Shown here: piece by piece, positions 8,128-17,539 of the stretch
How the letters are laid out: each line of letters opens with the position of its first letter
Position numbering within the stretch: position 1 is the stretch's first letter
Source of the DNA: Bradyrhizobium sp. NP1
Lineage (GTDB): Bacteria > Pseudomonadota > Alphaproteobacteria > Rhizobiales > Xanthobacteraceae
Direction: 5' to 3'
DNA: 64,000 nt
Assembly (NCBI RefSeq): GCF_030378205.1
Contig: NZ_CP127385.1
Location: forward strand, 7,418,001 to 7,482,000
Position numbers and translations under genes: made by a program
Notes under the pieces: model-generated
Database searches by the model: none
The model's input: only the letters and a program-made list of their open reading frames with translations
What the model was told of the DNA's origin: nothing

Positions 8128-9864
8128 ATGACGCTCCATGATATCCGCGCTGCCGTGCTGGGGCGGGTGGTGCGACCCAATATCTGGGACCTCGTCGCGC
8201 TGATCCTCGTGATCGGCGCGATGGTGCTGATCGTCTATGGCGGCGAGCAGACGACGCTGCCGCTGTCGACACTGGAAGCGACCCCGGTCTCGCTCGATCC
8301 GGGCAACCTGCCGCTCTACGCCCTGCGCACGACGATGCGGATGCTGCTCGCGATCGTCTGCTCGACCATCTTCACCTTCATCTACGCCGCGATCGCCGCC
8401 AAGAGCCGCCGCGCGGAAATGGTGATGATCCCGCTGCTCGACATCCTGCAATCGGTGCCGATCCTCGGCTTTCTGACCTTCACCGTGGTGTTCTTCCTCA
8501 ACCTGTTTCCGGGCCAGGTGCTGGGCGCCGAGCTCGCGTCCGTGTTCGCGATCTTCACCAGCCAGGCCTGGAACATGACCTTCAGCATGTACCAGTCGAT
8601 CCGCAACGTGCCGAAGGATCTGGAGGAGGCGTCGCAGAGCTTTCACCTCTCCGGCTGGCAGCGCTTCTGGCGGCTCGACGTGCCCTTCGCGATGCCCGGC
8701 CTGATCTGGAACGCGATGATGTCGATGTCCGGCGGCTGGTTCTTCGTGGTGGCCTCGGAGGCGATCACGGTCGGCAACACCACGGTGACGCTACCCGGCG
8801 TCGGCTCCTATGTGGCGCTCGCCATCCAGCAGCAGAACAAGCCGGCGATCGGCTACGCCATCCTGACCATGCTGCTCGTGATCATCGCCTATGACCAGAT
8901 GCTGTTCCGCCCGATCGTGGCCTGGGCCGACAAGTTCCGGTTCGAGCAGACCGCGGCCTCGGCTGCGCCGACCTCCTGGATGCTCGACCTGTTTCGCCGC
9001 ACCCGGGCGCTGCGGGCGCTGACCTACCCGTTTGCGTCGGCCAACAGCATGTTCTCGAACCTGCGCATCACGCTGCCCAAAAAGTTCGACGCGCCGGTCA
9101 AGGGCGGTGGCCCGCCCTCGCGCGTGATCGACGCGCTCTGGCTGCTCCTGATCCTCGCCGTGACCGGCTATGCCGGCTGGACCGCCTGGCGCTATCTGTC
9201 GGCCCATCTCGGCTGGTCGGACGTGGTTGCCGCCATCGGCGACGGCTTCATCACGCTCGCCCGCGTCGTCGTGCTGATCACGCTTGCAACCCTGATCTGG
9301 GTGCCGATCGGCGTCTGGATCGGCCTGCGCCCGAAGATCGCCGAGCGGGTGCAGCCGCTCGCCCAGTTCCTGGCGGCCTTCCCGGCCAACCTCGCCTTTC
9401 CCGTCTTCGTCATCGGCATCGTGCGCTTCGGCCTCGATCCGAACATCTGGCTGAGCCCGCTGATGATCCTGGGCACGCAGTGGTACATCCTGTTCAACGT
9501 CATCGCCGGCGCCAGCGCCTTTCCGACAGATCTGCGCGAGGCGGCCTCGAGCCTCCACCTGAGCGGCTGGCGCTGGTGGGTCAAGGTCGTGCTGCCGGGC
9601 ATCTTCCCCTATTACGTCACCGGTGCGATCACCGCCTCCGGCGGCTCCTGGAACGCCTCGATTGTCGCCGAAGTCGCTAGCTGGGGTCCGACCCACCTGT
9701 CCGCCGAAGGCCTCGGCGCCTATATCGCCAAGGCAACCGAGGCCGGCGATTTCGCGCGCGTGGTGCTCGGCATCACCGTCATGTGCATCCTGGTAACGCT
9801 GTTCAACCGCCTGTTGTGGCGGCCGCTCTACGCCTTTGGCGAGCGCCGCCTGCGACTCGGCTGA
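8128..9864 (+). CDS. ABC transporter permease, double-length (two fused BPD permease domains)
   Basis: 578 residues from the ATG at 8128 (MTLHDIRAAV); an open frame continues upstream into the porin gene but lacks a start signal. Two complete permease domains lie in one chain. The first has the coupling loop ASQSFHLSGWQRFWRLDVPFAMPG and the second has the matching ASSLHLSGWRWWVKVVLPGIFPYY, so the halves are clear repeats of each other. A cytoplasmic linker of about 60 residues (KFRFEQTAASAAPTSW onward) joins them. This arrangement is known for NitT/TauT-like importers whose ATPase carries an extra C-terminal domain, which is exactly what the next gene encodes 15 bases downstream. No substrate-binding protein gene is adjacent. 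Confidence 0.92.
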   Translation: MTLHDIRAAVLGRVVRPNIWDLVALILVIGAMVLIVYGGEQTTLPLSTLEATPVSLDPGNLPLYALRTTMRMLLAIVCSTIFTFIYAAIAAKSRRAEMVMIPLLDILQSVPILGFLTFTVVFFLNLFPGQVLGAELASVFAIFTSQAWNMTFSMYQSIRNVPKDLEEASQSFHLSGWQRFWRLDVPFAMPGLIWNAMMSMSGGWFFVVASEAITVGNTTVTLPGVGSYVALAIQQQNKPAIGYAILTMLLVIIAYDQMLFRPIVAWADKFRFEQTAASAAPTSWMLDLFRRTRALRALTYPFASANSMFSNLRITLPKKFDAPVKGGGPPSRVIDALWLLLILAVTGYAGWTAWRYLSAHLGWSDVVAAIGDGFITLARVVVLITLATLIWVPIGVWIGLRPKIAERVQPLAQFLAAFPANLAFPVFVIGIVRFGLDPNIWLSPLMILGTQWYILFNVIAGASAFPTDLREAASSLHLSGWRWWVKVVLPGIFPYYVTGAITASGGSWNASIVAEVASWGPTHLSAEGLGAYIAKATEAGDFARVVLGITVMCILVTLFNRLLWRPLYAFGERRLRLG

Positions 9865-9879
9865 TCTCGGAGGATTTTC

Positions 9880-11193
9880 ATGCTCGACCAGACCAAGCAA
9901 TCCACCCTGATCGACATCCGCGGCGTCTGCCGCTCCTTTCCGAAGGGCAGCGGCGAGGACCTGCTGGTGCTCGAGAATGTCGACTTGCGGATCCAATCCG
10001 GCGAGATCGTCGGCCTGCTCGGGCGCTCCGGATCGGGCAAGTCGACCCTGCTGCGCATCATTGCCGGCCTGATCGCGCCGTCGTCGGGGGCCGCGACCTG
10101 CCGCGGCGAGATCATCGCCGGCCCGCCGAACGGCGTCGCCATGGTGTTCCAGTCGTTCGCGCTGTTCCCGTGGCTGACGGTCCTGCAGAACGTCGAGCTC
10201 GGGCTGGAGGCGCTCGGCATCGACGCCGCCGAACGCCGCACGCGCGCGCTCGCCGCGATCGACCTGATCGGCCTCGACGGCTTCGAATCCGCCTATCCGA
10301 AGGAGCTGTCGGGCGGCATGCGCCAGCGGGTCGGCTTTGCCCGCGCGCTGGTGGTGCATCCGGACCTGCTGCTGATGGACGAGCCGTTCTCCGCGCTCGA
10401 CGTGCTGACCGCCGAGACACTGCGCACCGACCTGATCGACCTGTGGATCGAAGGCCGGCTGCCGATCAAGTCGGTGCTGATGGTGACGCACAATATCGAG
10501 GAGGCGGTCCTGATGTGCGACCGCATCCTGGTGTTCTCGTCGAACCCGGGTCGCGTCGCGGCCGATATCAAGGTCGACCTGCCGCATCCGCGCAACCGGC
10601 TCGACCCGGTGTTCCGCCAGCTGGTCGACAGCATCTATGCCCGGATGACGCAGCGGCCGGAGCCCAAGACGCCGGCGGTCGAGGCGGCCGCGCATGGCAA
10701 CGGCGTCGGCCTGGTGCTCAACCACGTCTCCTCGAACGTTTTGTCTGGCCTGATCGAGACGCTGGCCGCGCCGCCCTATAACGGGCACGCCGACCTGCCG
10801 GTGCTCGCCGGCAATTTGCAGCTCGAGGCCGACGAGATCCTGCATCTCGGCGAGGCGCTGCAGCTCATGCGCTTCGCCCAGCTCAGCGAAGGCGACCTGA
10901 TGCTGACCGACGCCGGCAAGCGCTTCGCCACGCTCGACACCGACGCGCGCAAAAAAATGTTTGCCGAACATCTCGTCAACTACGTGCCGGTCATGGGCCT
11001 GATCCGCCGGGTGCTCGACGAGCGGCCGTCGCACACCGCGCCCGCGGCACGCTTCCGCAACGAGCTCGAGGACTACATGTCCGAGGACTATGCCGACGAG
11101 ACGCTGAAGACCATCGTGTCATGGGGCCGCTATGCCGAGCTGTTCGCCTATGACGAGCAGTCGGAAACCTTCAGCCTGGAAAACCCGCACTAA
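9880..11193 (+). CDS. ABC transporter ATPase with C-terminal AAA-associated domain
   Basis: 437 residues, much longer than a plain ATPase. Residues 1-260 are a NitT/TauT ATPase: Walker A GRSGSGKST, signature LSGGM, Walker B LLLMDEP, H-loop in MVTHNIEE. Residues ~270-437 are an extra helical domain (LSGLIETLAAPPYNGHADLPVLAGNL... ending EQSETFSLENPH) matching what I know as the AAA-associated C-terminal domain of such ATPases, thought to be regulatory or ligand-sensing. A ribosome site (CGGAGG) lies nine bases upstream. It works with the double permease immediately upstream. Confidence 0.93.
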   Translation: MLDQTKQSTLIDIRGVCRSFPKGSGEDLLVLENVDLRIQSGEIVGLLGRSGSGKSTLLRIIAGLIAPSSGAATCRGEIIAGPPNGVAMVFQSFALFPWLTVLQNVELGLEALGIDAAERRTRALAAIDLIGLDGFESAYPKELSGGMRQRVGFARALVVHPDLLLMDEPFSALDVLTAETLRTDLIDLWIEGRLPIKSVLMVTHNIEEAVLMCDRILVFSSNPGRVAADIKVDLPHPRNRLDPVFRQLVDSIYARMTQRPEPKTPAVEAAAHGNGVGLVLNHVSSNVLSGLIETLAAPPYNGHADLPVLAGNLQLEADEILHLGEALQLMRFAQLSEGDLMLTDAGKRFATLDTDARKKMFAEHLVNYVPVMGLIRRVLDERPSHTAPAARFRNELEDYMSEDYADETLKTIVSWGRYAELFAYDEQSETFSLENPH

Positions 11194-11217
11194 ATCCGTC
11201 GTCCCGGGAAGCTCGGT

Positions 11218-11245
11218 TTACCCTCTCCCTTGTGGGAGAGGGTGA
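11218..11245. terminator. Hairpin between convergent genes
   Basis: TACCCTCTCCC / GGGAGAGGGTG with a short TTGT loop, in the 57-base gap between the convergent ATPase and glutamate-synthase-like genes. It can terminate from both sides. The CCTCTCCC...GGGAGAGG core is a common intergenic hairpin in this family and recurs at 60247-60270. Confidence 0.65.
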
Positions 11246-11250
11246 AAAGC

Positions 11251-12882
11251 TCACGGCACCGGCTGGAACGACTCCGCGCGCGCCATCGCCCAGGCATCGC
11301 GGAAGCGCAAGTCGTCGGTGCCCTCCAAAAGTTCACCGGGACGCAGCGCCGGATAGAGCTGGGCGAAGGTCAGGACCTCGGTGCTCGAGGTGCGCTTGGA
11401 GAAGTGGATCGTACGCAGCTCATTGGGATGCTCGAGGCCGGCGGCGGCGAGCAGCTCGGCCAGCGCGATCAGGGTGGCGTCGTGATAATTATAGACCCGG
11501 TCGATCTTGAGCGGCACATACAGCGCACGTGCGCGGGTCGGGTCCTGGGTGGTGACGCCGGTCGGACAACGATCGGTATGGCAGCTCAAGGACTGGATGC
11601 AGCCAAGCGCAAACATGAACCCGCGCGCCGAATTGCACCAGTCGGCGCCGATCGCCATGGCGCGCGCCATGTCGAAGGCGGTCGCGACCTTGCCGGAGGC
11701 GCCTAGCTTGATGCGGTCGCGCACATTGATGCCGACCAGCGCGTTGTGGACGAAATTCACGCCCTCGCGCATCGGCATGCCCAGATGGTCCATGAACTCC
11801 AGCGGAGCGGCACCGGTGCCGCCCTCGTTGCCGTCGACCACGATGAAATCGGGGTAGATGCCGGTCGCAAGCATCGCCTTGCAGATCGCGAGAAACTCCC
11901 AGGGATGGCCGATGCACATCTTGAAGCCGGTGGGCTTGCCGCCCGAGAGCCTGCGCATGGTGGCGATGAATTGCATCATCTCGATCGGCGTCGAGAATGC
12001 CTTGTGGGTCGCCGGCGAGATGCAGTCCTCGCCCATCGGCACGCCCCGGATCTTGGAAATCTCCTCCGATACTTTCGCCGCCGGCAACACGCCGCCATGC
12101 CCGGGCTTGGCGCCCTGGCTCATCTTGAGCTCGACCATCTTGATCTGGTCGTCGCTGGCGACGCGGGCGAATTCGTCCGGGTCGAAGGTGCCGTCGCGAT
12201 GCCGGCAGCCGAAATAGCCTGAGCCGACCTCCCAGATCAGGTCGCCGCCCATCTCGCGATGATAGGGGGACACGCCACCCTCGCCGGTGTCATGGGCAAA
12301 CCCGCCCTTCTTGGCGCCTGCGTTGAGCGCGCGCACCGCATTGGGGCTGAGCGCGCCAAAGCTCATCGCCGAGATGTTGAACACCGAGGCCGAATAGGGT
12401 TTGGCGCAGTCGGGCCCACCGATGGTGATGCGGAATTGTCCCTTGGAGTGAGCCTTCGGGGCGACCGAATGGTGCATCCACTCATAACCTTCGCGATAGA
12501 CGTCCTCCTGCGTGCCGAACGGGCGCTTGTCGAGCTGCATCTTGGCGCGCTGATAGACGACCGCGCGGATGTCGCGGGAGAACGGCATGCCGTCCTTTTC
12601 GCTCTCGAAGAAATACTGCCGCATTTCCGGGCGGATCTCTTCGAGCAGGAAGCGCATATGCGCCGCGATCGGATAGTTGCGCAAAACCGCGTGGTTCTTC
12701 TGCGTCAGGTCGCGGATGCCGAGCACCGTGAGCCCGCCGAAAATGAGCAGCGGTATGAGCACGATGTCGAGCGCCTTGGGATTGTGATCGAAGATGCCGA
12801 CACCGAGCAGGAGGGCTGTCGCCACGGCGCAGATGGTGAGAACGATGAAGCGCGGCGAGAACGGAAGCAGCAAGGTTTCCAT
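11251..12882 (-). CDS. FMN-binding glutamate synthase family protein
   Basis: 543 residues. The N-terminus has two hydrophobic segments (FIVLTICAVATALLLGVG and IVLIPLLIFGGLTVLGI), so it is probably membrane anchored. The rest is the FMN/Fe-S domain of glutamate synthase: FNISAMSFGALSPNAV, GGVSPYHREMGGDLIWEVGSGYFGC, the FMN-binding VDGNEGGTGAAP, and the cysteine cluster CIQSLSCHTDRCPTGV expected to bind an Fe-S centre. The amidotransferase domain is absent, so it cannot make glutamate from glutamine on its own; stand-alone proteins of this kind are common in proteobacteria and their reaction is poorly defined. ATG start with GAGGGG six bases upstream. Confidence 0.93.
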   Translation of the reverse strand: METLLLPFSPRFIVLTICAVATALLLGVGIFDHNPKALDIVLIPLLIFGGLTVLGIRDLTQKNHAVLRNYPIAAHMRFLLEEIRPEMRQYFFESEKDGMPFSRDIRAVVYQRAKMQLDKRPFGTQEDVYREGYEWMHHSVAPKAHSKGQFRITIGGPDCAKPYSASVFNISAMSFGALSPNAVRALNAGAKKGGFAHDTGEGGVSPYHREMGGDLIWEVGSGYFGCRHRDGTFDPDEFARVASDDQIKMVELKMSQGAKPGHGGVLPAAKVSEEISKIRGVPMGEDCISPATHKAFSTPIEMMQFIATMRRLSGGKPTGFKMCIGHPWEFLAICKAMLATGIYPDFIVVDGNEGGTGAAPLEFMDHLGMPMREGVNFVHNALVGINVRDRIKLGASGKVATAFDMARAMAIGADWCNSARGFMFALGCIQSLSCHTDRCPTGVTTQDPTRARALYVPLKIDRVYNYHDATLIALAELLAAAGLEHPNELRTIHFSKRTSSTEVLTFAQLYPALRPGELLEGTDDLRFRDAWAMARAESFQPVP

Positions 12883-13105
12883 GGCACCCCTCGGGCAATT
12901 CTGCCGTACCGTTCTTGTTATTCGTGCTGGCGACCTGGTCCGGCGTCAGGCCGCCCGGCGCACGATATCCGGCATACCGCTCGTCGATATGACAGACGCC
13001 AAGCACGGAGGCTACCGAATTCTCCGCCGCAGAATCAATCCGTTAGGTGGCTAGCCGGTGTGGTTGGCCGGGGCGCGCTTTTGCGGTGCAGCGTGGGCCG
13101 CGGGA

Positions 13106-13972
13106 TCAATGGCTGTGCGGCCGCAGCTCGTGCGGAATGAGCCGCTTTTCGAGGCCGCTTGCCGCGATCCAGGCGTCGGTCGCCGCCTTGGCGCGCTCGA
13201 TGTGATCGGCCGTGCGCGAGAAATCATAAGGTGATCCGACCAGCGGGCAAAGCGGCGGCACGACATAATATTCGATCGCCGGATCGAGGTTTTCGAGCTC
13301 GCTGACGAGCTGGCGGGCGATCAGAAGGGTCAGTGCATGCAACGCATTGGCGACCGCGCCGACCGGCGGCGCATCGGTCGCGCAGGCGTAACCGGTCGGC
13401 AGCACGATCAGCCGGGTCGCGCCCTCCCTGACCGCGATCCGGACCGGGGTGTTGCTGGACACTGCGCCGTCGGCGAGAAAGTGATCGCGGTAGTGGATCG
13501 GCGAAAACGCGCCGGGGATCGAGGTGGAGGCGACGATGGCGTCGGCCACCGAGCCGTCCGAGAACACCACGCTGTCGCCGGTGATGATGTCGGTCGTGAC
13601 GATATGCACCGGGAGCTTCGCGTCCTCCAGGTTGCGATAGGGGATGTGATCGTCGATCAGCTTGCGAATGCCGTCATGCGTGATCAGGAAGTCGCGACGC
13701 CAGAGGAAGCCGAGCAGCGTGCGCCAGGTCACCGGGAAGACGTCGCGCCGGTGCAACGCCTTCCATATCTGCTCCAGCCGCAGCACGCCCTTCAGCGTCG
13801 GGGTGCCGGCGTAGAAGGCGCCGTTGATTGCGCCGACGCTCGAGCCGACCACCATGTCGGCGCCGATGCCGTGCTTGGCGAGCGAATGCAGCATCCCGAC
13901 CTGGATGGCCCCGAAGCTGCCGCCGCCCGCCAATACAAAGGCGGTTTTCCCTGTGTTCGTTCGACCCGACAC
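13106..13972 (-). CDS. Patatin-like phospholipase family protein
   Basis: 288 residues from a GTG (13970-13972) preceded by GGGGGG. It has all patatin elements: the glycine-rich oxyanion loop LAGGGSFGAIQVG (about 14-26), the nucleophile elbow G-x-S-x-G as VVGSSVGAING, and the catalytic Asp in FLADGAVSSNTP (DGA). No signal peptide. Predicted cytoplasmic or membrane-associated lipid acyl hydrolase (RssA-like size). It is followed on the same strand, upstream, by an acyl-CoA ligase gene 35 bases away, suggesting release and re-activation of fatty acids in one operon; this pairing is inference. Confidence 0.92.
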   Translation of the reverse strand: MSGRTNTGKTAFVLAGGGSFGAIQVGMLHSLAKHGIGADMVVGSSVGAINGAFYAGTPTLKGVLRLEQIWKALHRRDVFPVTWRTLLGFLWRRDFLITHDGIRKLIDDHIPYRNLEDAKLPVHIVTTDIITGDSVVFSDGSVADAIVASTSIPGAFSPIHYRDHFLADGAVSSNTPVRIAVREGATRLIVLPTGYACATDAPPVGAVANALHALTLLIARQLVSELENLDPAIEYYVVPPLCPLVGSPYDFSRTADHIERAKAATDAWIAASGLEKRLIPHELRPHSH

Positions 13973-14007
13973 GATGTCCCCCCAATCCCCTCGTCGCCGC
14001 GCCGCCG

Positions 14008-15573
14008 TCAGCCGTTGGCAAACAGGCCGGCGTGGGTCTCCCGCAACTGCCGCTTCAGAAGCTTGCCGCTCGGATTCTTCGGCAGCGCCTCCGCAAACAC
14101 GACGCGTTTGGGCGCCTTGAACGAGGCGAGCTTTGCAGTGGCATGCTTGAGAACCTCCTGCTCGGTCAGGCTGGCGCCCGACTTCACGACGATGACCGCC
14201 ACCACCGCCTCGACCCAGCGCGGATGCGGCAGGCCGATCACGGCGACTTCCGACACCTGCGGCATGTGGTAGAGCGCCTCCTCGACCTCGCGGCTGGCGA
14301 CGTTCTCGCCGCCGGTCTTGATCATGTCCTTCTTGCGATCGACGATGGTGATGTAGCCCTCCTCGTCGATCGTGGCGAGATCGCCGGAGTGGAACCAGTC
14401 GCCCTCGAAGGCAGCGCGCGTGCGCTCGTCGTCGTGGAAATAGCCCAGCATCAGATGCGGCGAGCGGTGCACCACCTCGCCGACCTCGCCCGGCGCGACG
14501 TCGTGCATCGCTTCATCGACGACGCGCGTCTCGACGTTGAGCACCGCACGGCCGCAGGAGCCGGGCTTGCGCAACTGGTCCTCCGGCGCGAGCATGGTCG
14601 CAAGCGGCGCGATCTCGGTCTGGCCGTACAGGTTCCACAACCGCACCTTGGGCAGGCGCTGCGCAAGCTCGCGCAGCACCTCGACCGGCATGATCGAAGC
14701 GCCGTAATAGCCCTTGCGCAGGCTGGACAAGTCGGTCGTCTCGAACAACGGCGATCGCAGCATCGCGATCCACACGGTCGGCGGGGCGAAGAACGAGGTG
14801 ATCCCATACTTCGCGATCAGCGGCAGCAGGTTTTCCGGCGTCGGAAAGGCGGTGATCACGTTGGTGGCGCCGACATAGACCGACGGGCCGAAGAACACGT
14901 CGAGCTGCGCGCAGTGGTAGAGCGGCAGCGCGTGAAGAGCGAGATCCTCGCCGGCAATGTCCGCATCGACCACGCAACTGACATACTGCCAGATCACGGC
15001 GTCATGCGTCAGCATCGCGCCCTTCGGCAGCGATTCGGTGCCGCTGGTATAGACGATCTGCGCGAGATCGGAGCCTGCGAGATCGACTGACGGCACCGCG
15101 GCGCCCGACAAAGTCAGCGCCTCGAAGCCGAGCATGTCGGCCTGCGGCTCGCTCGGCGCTTCCGAGGGCAGCCAGATCAGTTCCTTGACGGTGTCGGCCT
15201 GCGCCCTGGCGGCGCGGGCGATCGGGGCGAAGGCGGTGTCGGTCGCGAGCAGCCGGGCGCCGGCATGGCGGAGGATGTAGGCGACTTCCTCGGCCTTCAG
15301 CATGAAATTGACCGGCACCAGCACGGCCCCCAGCCGCGCCAGCGCGAAGCGGAGCGCGACGAAGGCGTGCGAGTTGCGGGCCAGGATCGCGACGCGATCC
15401 CCTTTGACGACACCGCGCTCTGCAAGCCCCGCGGCGAGGCGGTCGACGAGCGCGTTGAACTCGGCGTAGGTCCAGCGCGTCTCGCCGCAGATGACCGCGA
15501 GCTTCCCGGGCGAGCGCGCCGCGCTGCGCCGCAAGAGATCGGCAAGCGTCTGCCGGCGAACGATGGAATCCAT
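14008..15573 (-). CDS. AMP-dependent acyl-CoA synthetase/ligase
   Basis: 521 residues from the ATG at 15571-15573 (MDSIVRRQTL), with GGGGGAAG six bases upstream; the frame continues upstream but without coding character. Adenylate-forming signature: YTSGTESLPKGAMLTH (P-loop), NLYGQTEIAPL (A5 motif), HSGDLATIDEEGYITIVDRKKDMIKTGGENV (A7/A8), and the C-terminal catalytic Lys in LPKNPSGKLLKRQL. It activates a carboxylic acid to its CoA thioester via acyl-AMP. The acid cannot be read from sequence; length and motifs fit medium/long-chain or aryl acids (FadD3/long-chain type). Co-directional with the patatin gene. Confidence 0.92.
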   Translation of the reverse strand: MDSIVRRQTLADLLRRSAARSPGKLAVICGETRWTYAEFNALVDRLAAGLAERGVVKGDRVAILARNSHAFVALRFALARLGAVLVPVNFMLKAEEVAYILRHAGARLLATDTAFAPIARAARAQADTVKELIWLPSEAPSEPQADMLGFEALTLSGAAVPSVDLAGSDLAQIVYTSGTESLPKGAMLTHDAVIWQYVSCVVDADIAGEDLALHALPLYHCAQLDVFFGPSVYVGATNVITAFPTPENLLPLIAKYGITSFFAPPTVWIAMLRSPLFETTDLSSLRKGYYGASIMPVEVLRELAQRLPKVRLWNLYGQTEIAPLATMLAPEDQLRKPGSCGRAVLNVETRVVDEAMHDVAPGEVGEVVHRSPHLMLGYFHDDERTRAAFEGDWFHSGDLATIDEEGYITIVDRKKDMIKTGGENVASREVEEALYHMPQVSEVAVIGLPHPRWVEAVVAVIVVKSGASLTEQEVLKHATAKLASFKAPKRVVFAEALPKNPSGKLLKRQLRETHAGLFANG

Positions 15574-15668
15574 GGCGCACTTCCCCCGAATGATCCTTGG
15601 GGGAAGCTTAGCACAGGCGTCTGCTGTTACGAGCAGGACGTTCGACGACGGACCGAGACAGCCGTGCC

Positions 15669-16442
15669 TCAGCGCTCGACGAAGGCCTTCTCGATCACGA
15701 AATGGCCGGGCTCGCTGTGGTTGCCTTCGAGGAAGCCGCGCGCCTCGAAGATGCCGCGCAGGTCGTCCAGCATCGCCGGGCTGCCGCACATCATGATGCG
15801 GTCGGTCGCGATGTCTAGCGGCGGCTGGCCGACATCCTCGAACATCTGCTTCGAGGTGATCAGGTCGGTGATGCGGCCGCGATTCCGGAACGGCTCGCGC
15901 GTCACGGTCGGATAATAGACGAGCTTCTCGCCAAGCAGCGGGCCGAACAGCTCATCCTCGCGCAGGCGCGCCACCAGCTGCTCGCCATAGGCGAGCTCGG
16001 AGACCTGGCGGCAGCCATGGACCAGCACAATGGTCTCGAAGCGGTCGTAGACGTCGGGGTCCTTGATCAGGCTCGCGAAGGGCGCCAGGCCCGTGCCGGT
16101 CGACAGCAGGAGCAGCCGCTTGCCGGGAATGAGGTTGTCGGTGATCAGCGTGCCGGTCGCCTTGCGGCCGACCAGGATGGTGTCGCCCTCCTTGATCTTC
16201 TGCAGCTTGGAGGTCAGCGGGCCGTCGGCCACCTTGATCGAGAAGAATTCAAGCTCCTCCTCGTGATTGGCGCTCGCCATGCTGTAGGCGCGCAGCAGCG
16301 GCCGGCCCTCGACCTCGAGCCCGATCATCGCGAACTGGCCGTTCTGGAAGCGGAAGCCGGAATCGCGCGTGGCGCGGAAGCTGAACAGCGTGTCGGTCCA
16401 GTGCCGCACGGAAAGAACTTTCTCTCGATAGAACGCGCTCAT
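15669..16442 (-). CDS. fpr: Ferredoxin--NADP+ reductase
   Basis: 257 residues, the length of the short bacterial (subclass II) FPRs. FAD-binding RAYSMAS at 51-57, FSIKVADGPLTSKLQ, the NADP-binding GTGLAPFAS region, and CGSPAMLDDL before the C-terminus, which ends in the FVER-type tail typical of alphaproteobacterial enzymes. It moves electrons between NADPH and ferredoxin or flavodoxin in the cytoplasm and is often tied to oxidative stress. ATG start. It lies 95 bases upstream of the acyl-CoA ligase gene on the same strand and is probably its own unit. Confidence 0.95.
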   Translation of the reverse strand: MSAFYREKVLSVRHWTDTLFSFRATRDSGFRFQNGQFAMIGLEVEGRPLLRAYSMASANHEEELEFFSIKVADGPLTSKLQKIKEGDTILVGRKATGTLITDNLIPGKRLLLLSTGTGLAPFASLIKDPDVYDRFETIVLVHGCRQVSELAYGEQLVARLREDELFGPLLGEKLVYYPTVTREPFRNRGRITDLITSKQMFEDVGQPPLDIATDRIMMCGSPAMLDDLRGIFEARGFLEGNHSEPGHFVIEKAFVER

Positions 16443-16722
16443 CGGTTTCGTTTTTCCAATTGCCGTGATGATGGAAGGATCAACCTGTTTGCCGCGAAAG
16501 TGCAGAAAACACTGACAGGACCGGGCTTTTCGCGCTCTGATCTACTCGAATTGGCGCAGGATTCAACCCATCGTCACGCGCATTTGCGCACGCGAATGGC
16601 TGTCACGCGCGACGCGCAAATCGTGCTGAATTTTTTCTTTCTGACCTGCCTGCCACAGCAATTTACTTGCCGAAATCGGCGCCCCTCTGGCAAATAATTG
16701 CGTTAACCCTGAAGGGTCGATC

Positions 16723-17517
16723 ATGCGAGGCGAGCAGCGGATCTTCGTCGAAGCCGTCAGGCGCTATTGCGCACGCCATGCCATCACGGTCGAGCTCAGG
16801 TCCGGCGGATGGCTGATCGTGATGCACAAGGGCGGCAGGCGGCATTTCGCGCTCGGCTACGACATCGGGTTGAACAGCGCGATCGCGCACCGGATCGCGA
16901 GCGACAAGGCGGCGACCGCCGACATCCTCGCGCTGGCCGGCATCCCCGCGGTTGCGCACACGCTGTTCTCGAACCCCGCGCGCGCCGGGCTCGCGCCGCA
17001 AGCTGCCGCGCAAGCGGCGATGCGCGATCTGCTGCGGCAACACGAGCAGGGCCTCGTCATCAAGCCCAACACCGGCAGCTCGGGGCAGCTGGTCTTCCGG
17101 GCGCGCGACGCCACCGGTCTTGCACGCGCCACCGAAGCGATCTTCACCGCCAGCCTCGATGTCGCGATCGCGCCGTTTGTCACGATCGAGGAAGAGGTGC
17201 GCGTGGTGCTGCTCGACGGGCAACCGCTCGTCGTCTACAGCAAGCAGCGCGGCGCGGATTGGCATCACAATCTCGGTGCCGGCGCAACGGCCCTGCTGCT
17301 CGATAGAGGAGAGATGCGCGAAGCCTGCGCCGCGATCGCGGCGCGCGCGACATCCGCGATCGGTATCCGCTTCGCGTCGGTCGACGTCATCAGGGTCGAG
17401 GGACGCTGGCTGGTGCTCGAAATCAATTCCGGCGTGATGATGGAGGCGTTGGGGCGGCAGCATCGCAAGGTCGTCGAGGAAGCTTACGCGGCCGCGCTCG
17501 ATGCGGTGTTCGCTTAA
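16723..17517 (+). CDS. ATP-grasp domain protein (RimK / glutathione-synthase-like)
   Basis: 264 residues. Visible ATP-grasp features: DKAATADILALAGIP (lid helix), LVIKPNTGSSGQLV (ATP-binding Lys and flexible Gly/Ser loop), VTIEEEVRVVLLDGQPLVVYSKQRG, and the metal-binding end ASVDVIRVEGRWLVLEINSGVMMEAL with the Glu-x-Asn pair. Such enzymes join a carboxylate to an amine with ATP. It stands alone, so the substrates are unknown. It is shorter than glutathione synthetase and lacks the N-terminal glutathione-synthetase domain. Divergent from fpr. Confidence 0.85.
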   Translation: MRGEQRIFVEAVRRYCARHAITVELRSGGWLIVMHKGGRRHFALGYDIGLNSAIAHRIASDKAATADILALAGIPAVAHTLFSNPARAGLAPQAAAQAAMRDLLRQHEQGLVIKPNTGSSGQLVFRARDATGLARATEAIFTASLDVAIAPFVTIEEEVRVVLLDGQPLVVYSKQRGADWHHNLGAGATALLLDRGEMREACAAIAARATSAIGIRFASVDVIRVEGRWLVLEINSGVMMEALGRQHRKVVEEAYAAALDAVFA

Positions 17518-17539
17518 GCACCGCGACGCTTGCCTATTC

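Noticed and set aside
8791..11034. Long minus-strand open frame opposite the permease and ATPase genes
   Set aside because: It is antisense to two well-supported genes, and its product is His/Arg/Gln-rich with no domain; a GC-rich shadow.
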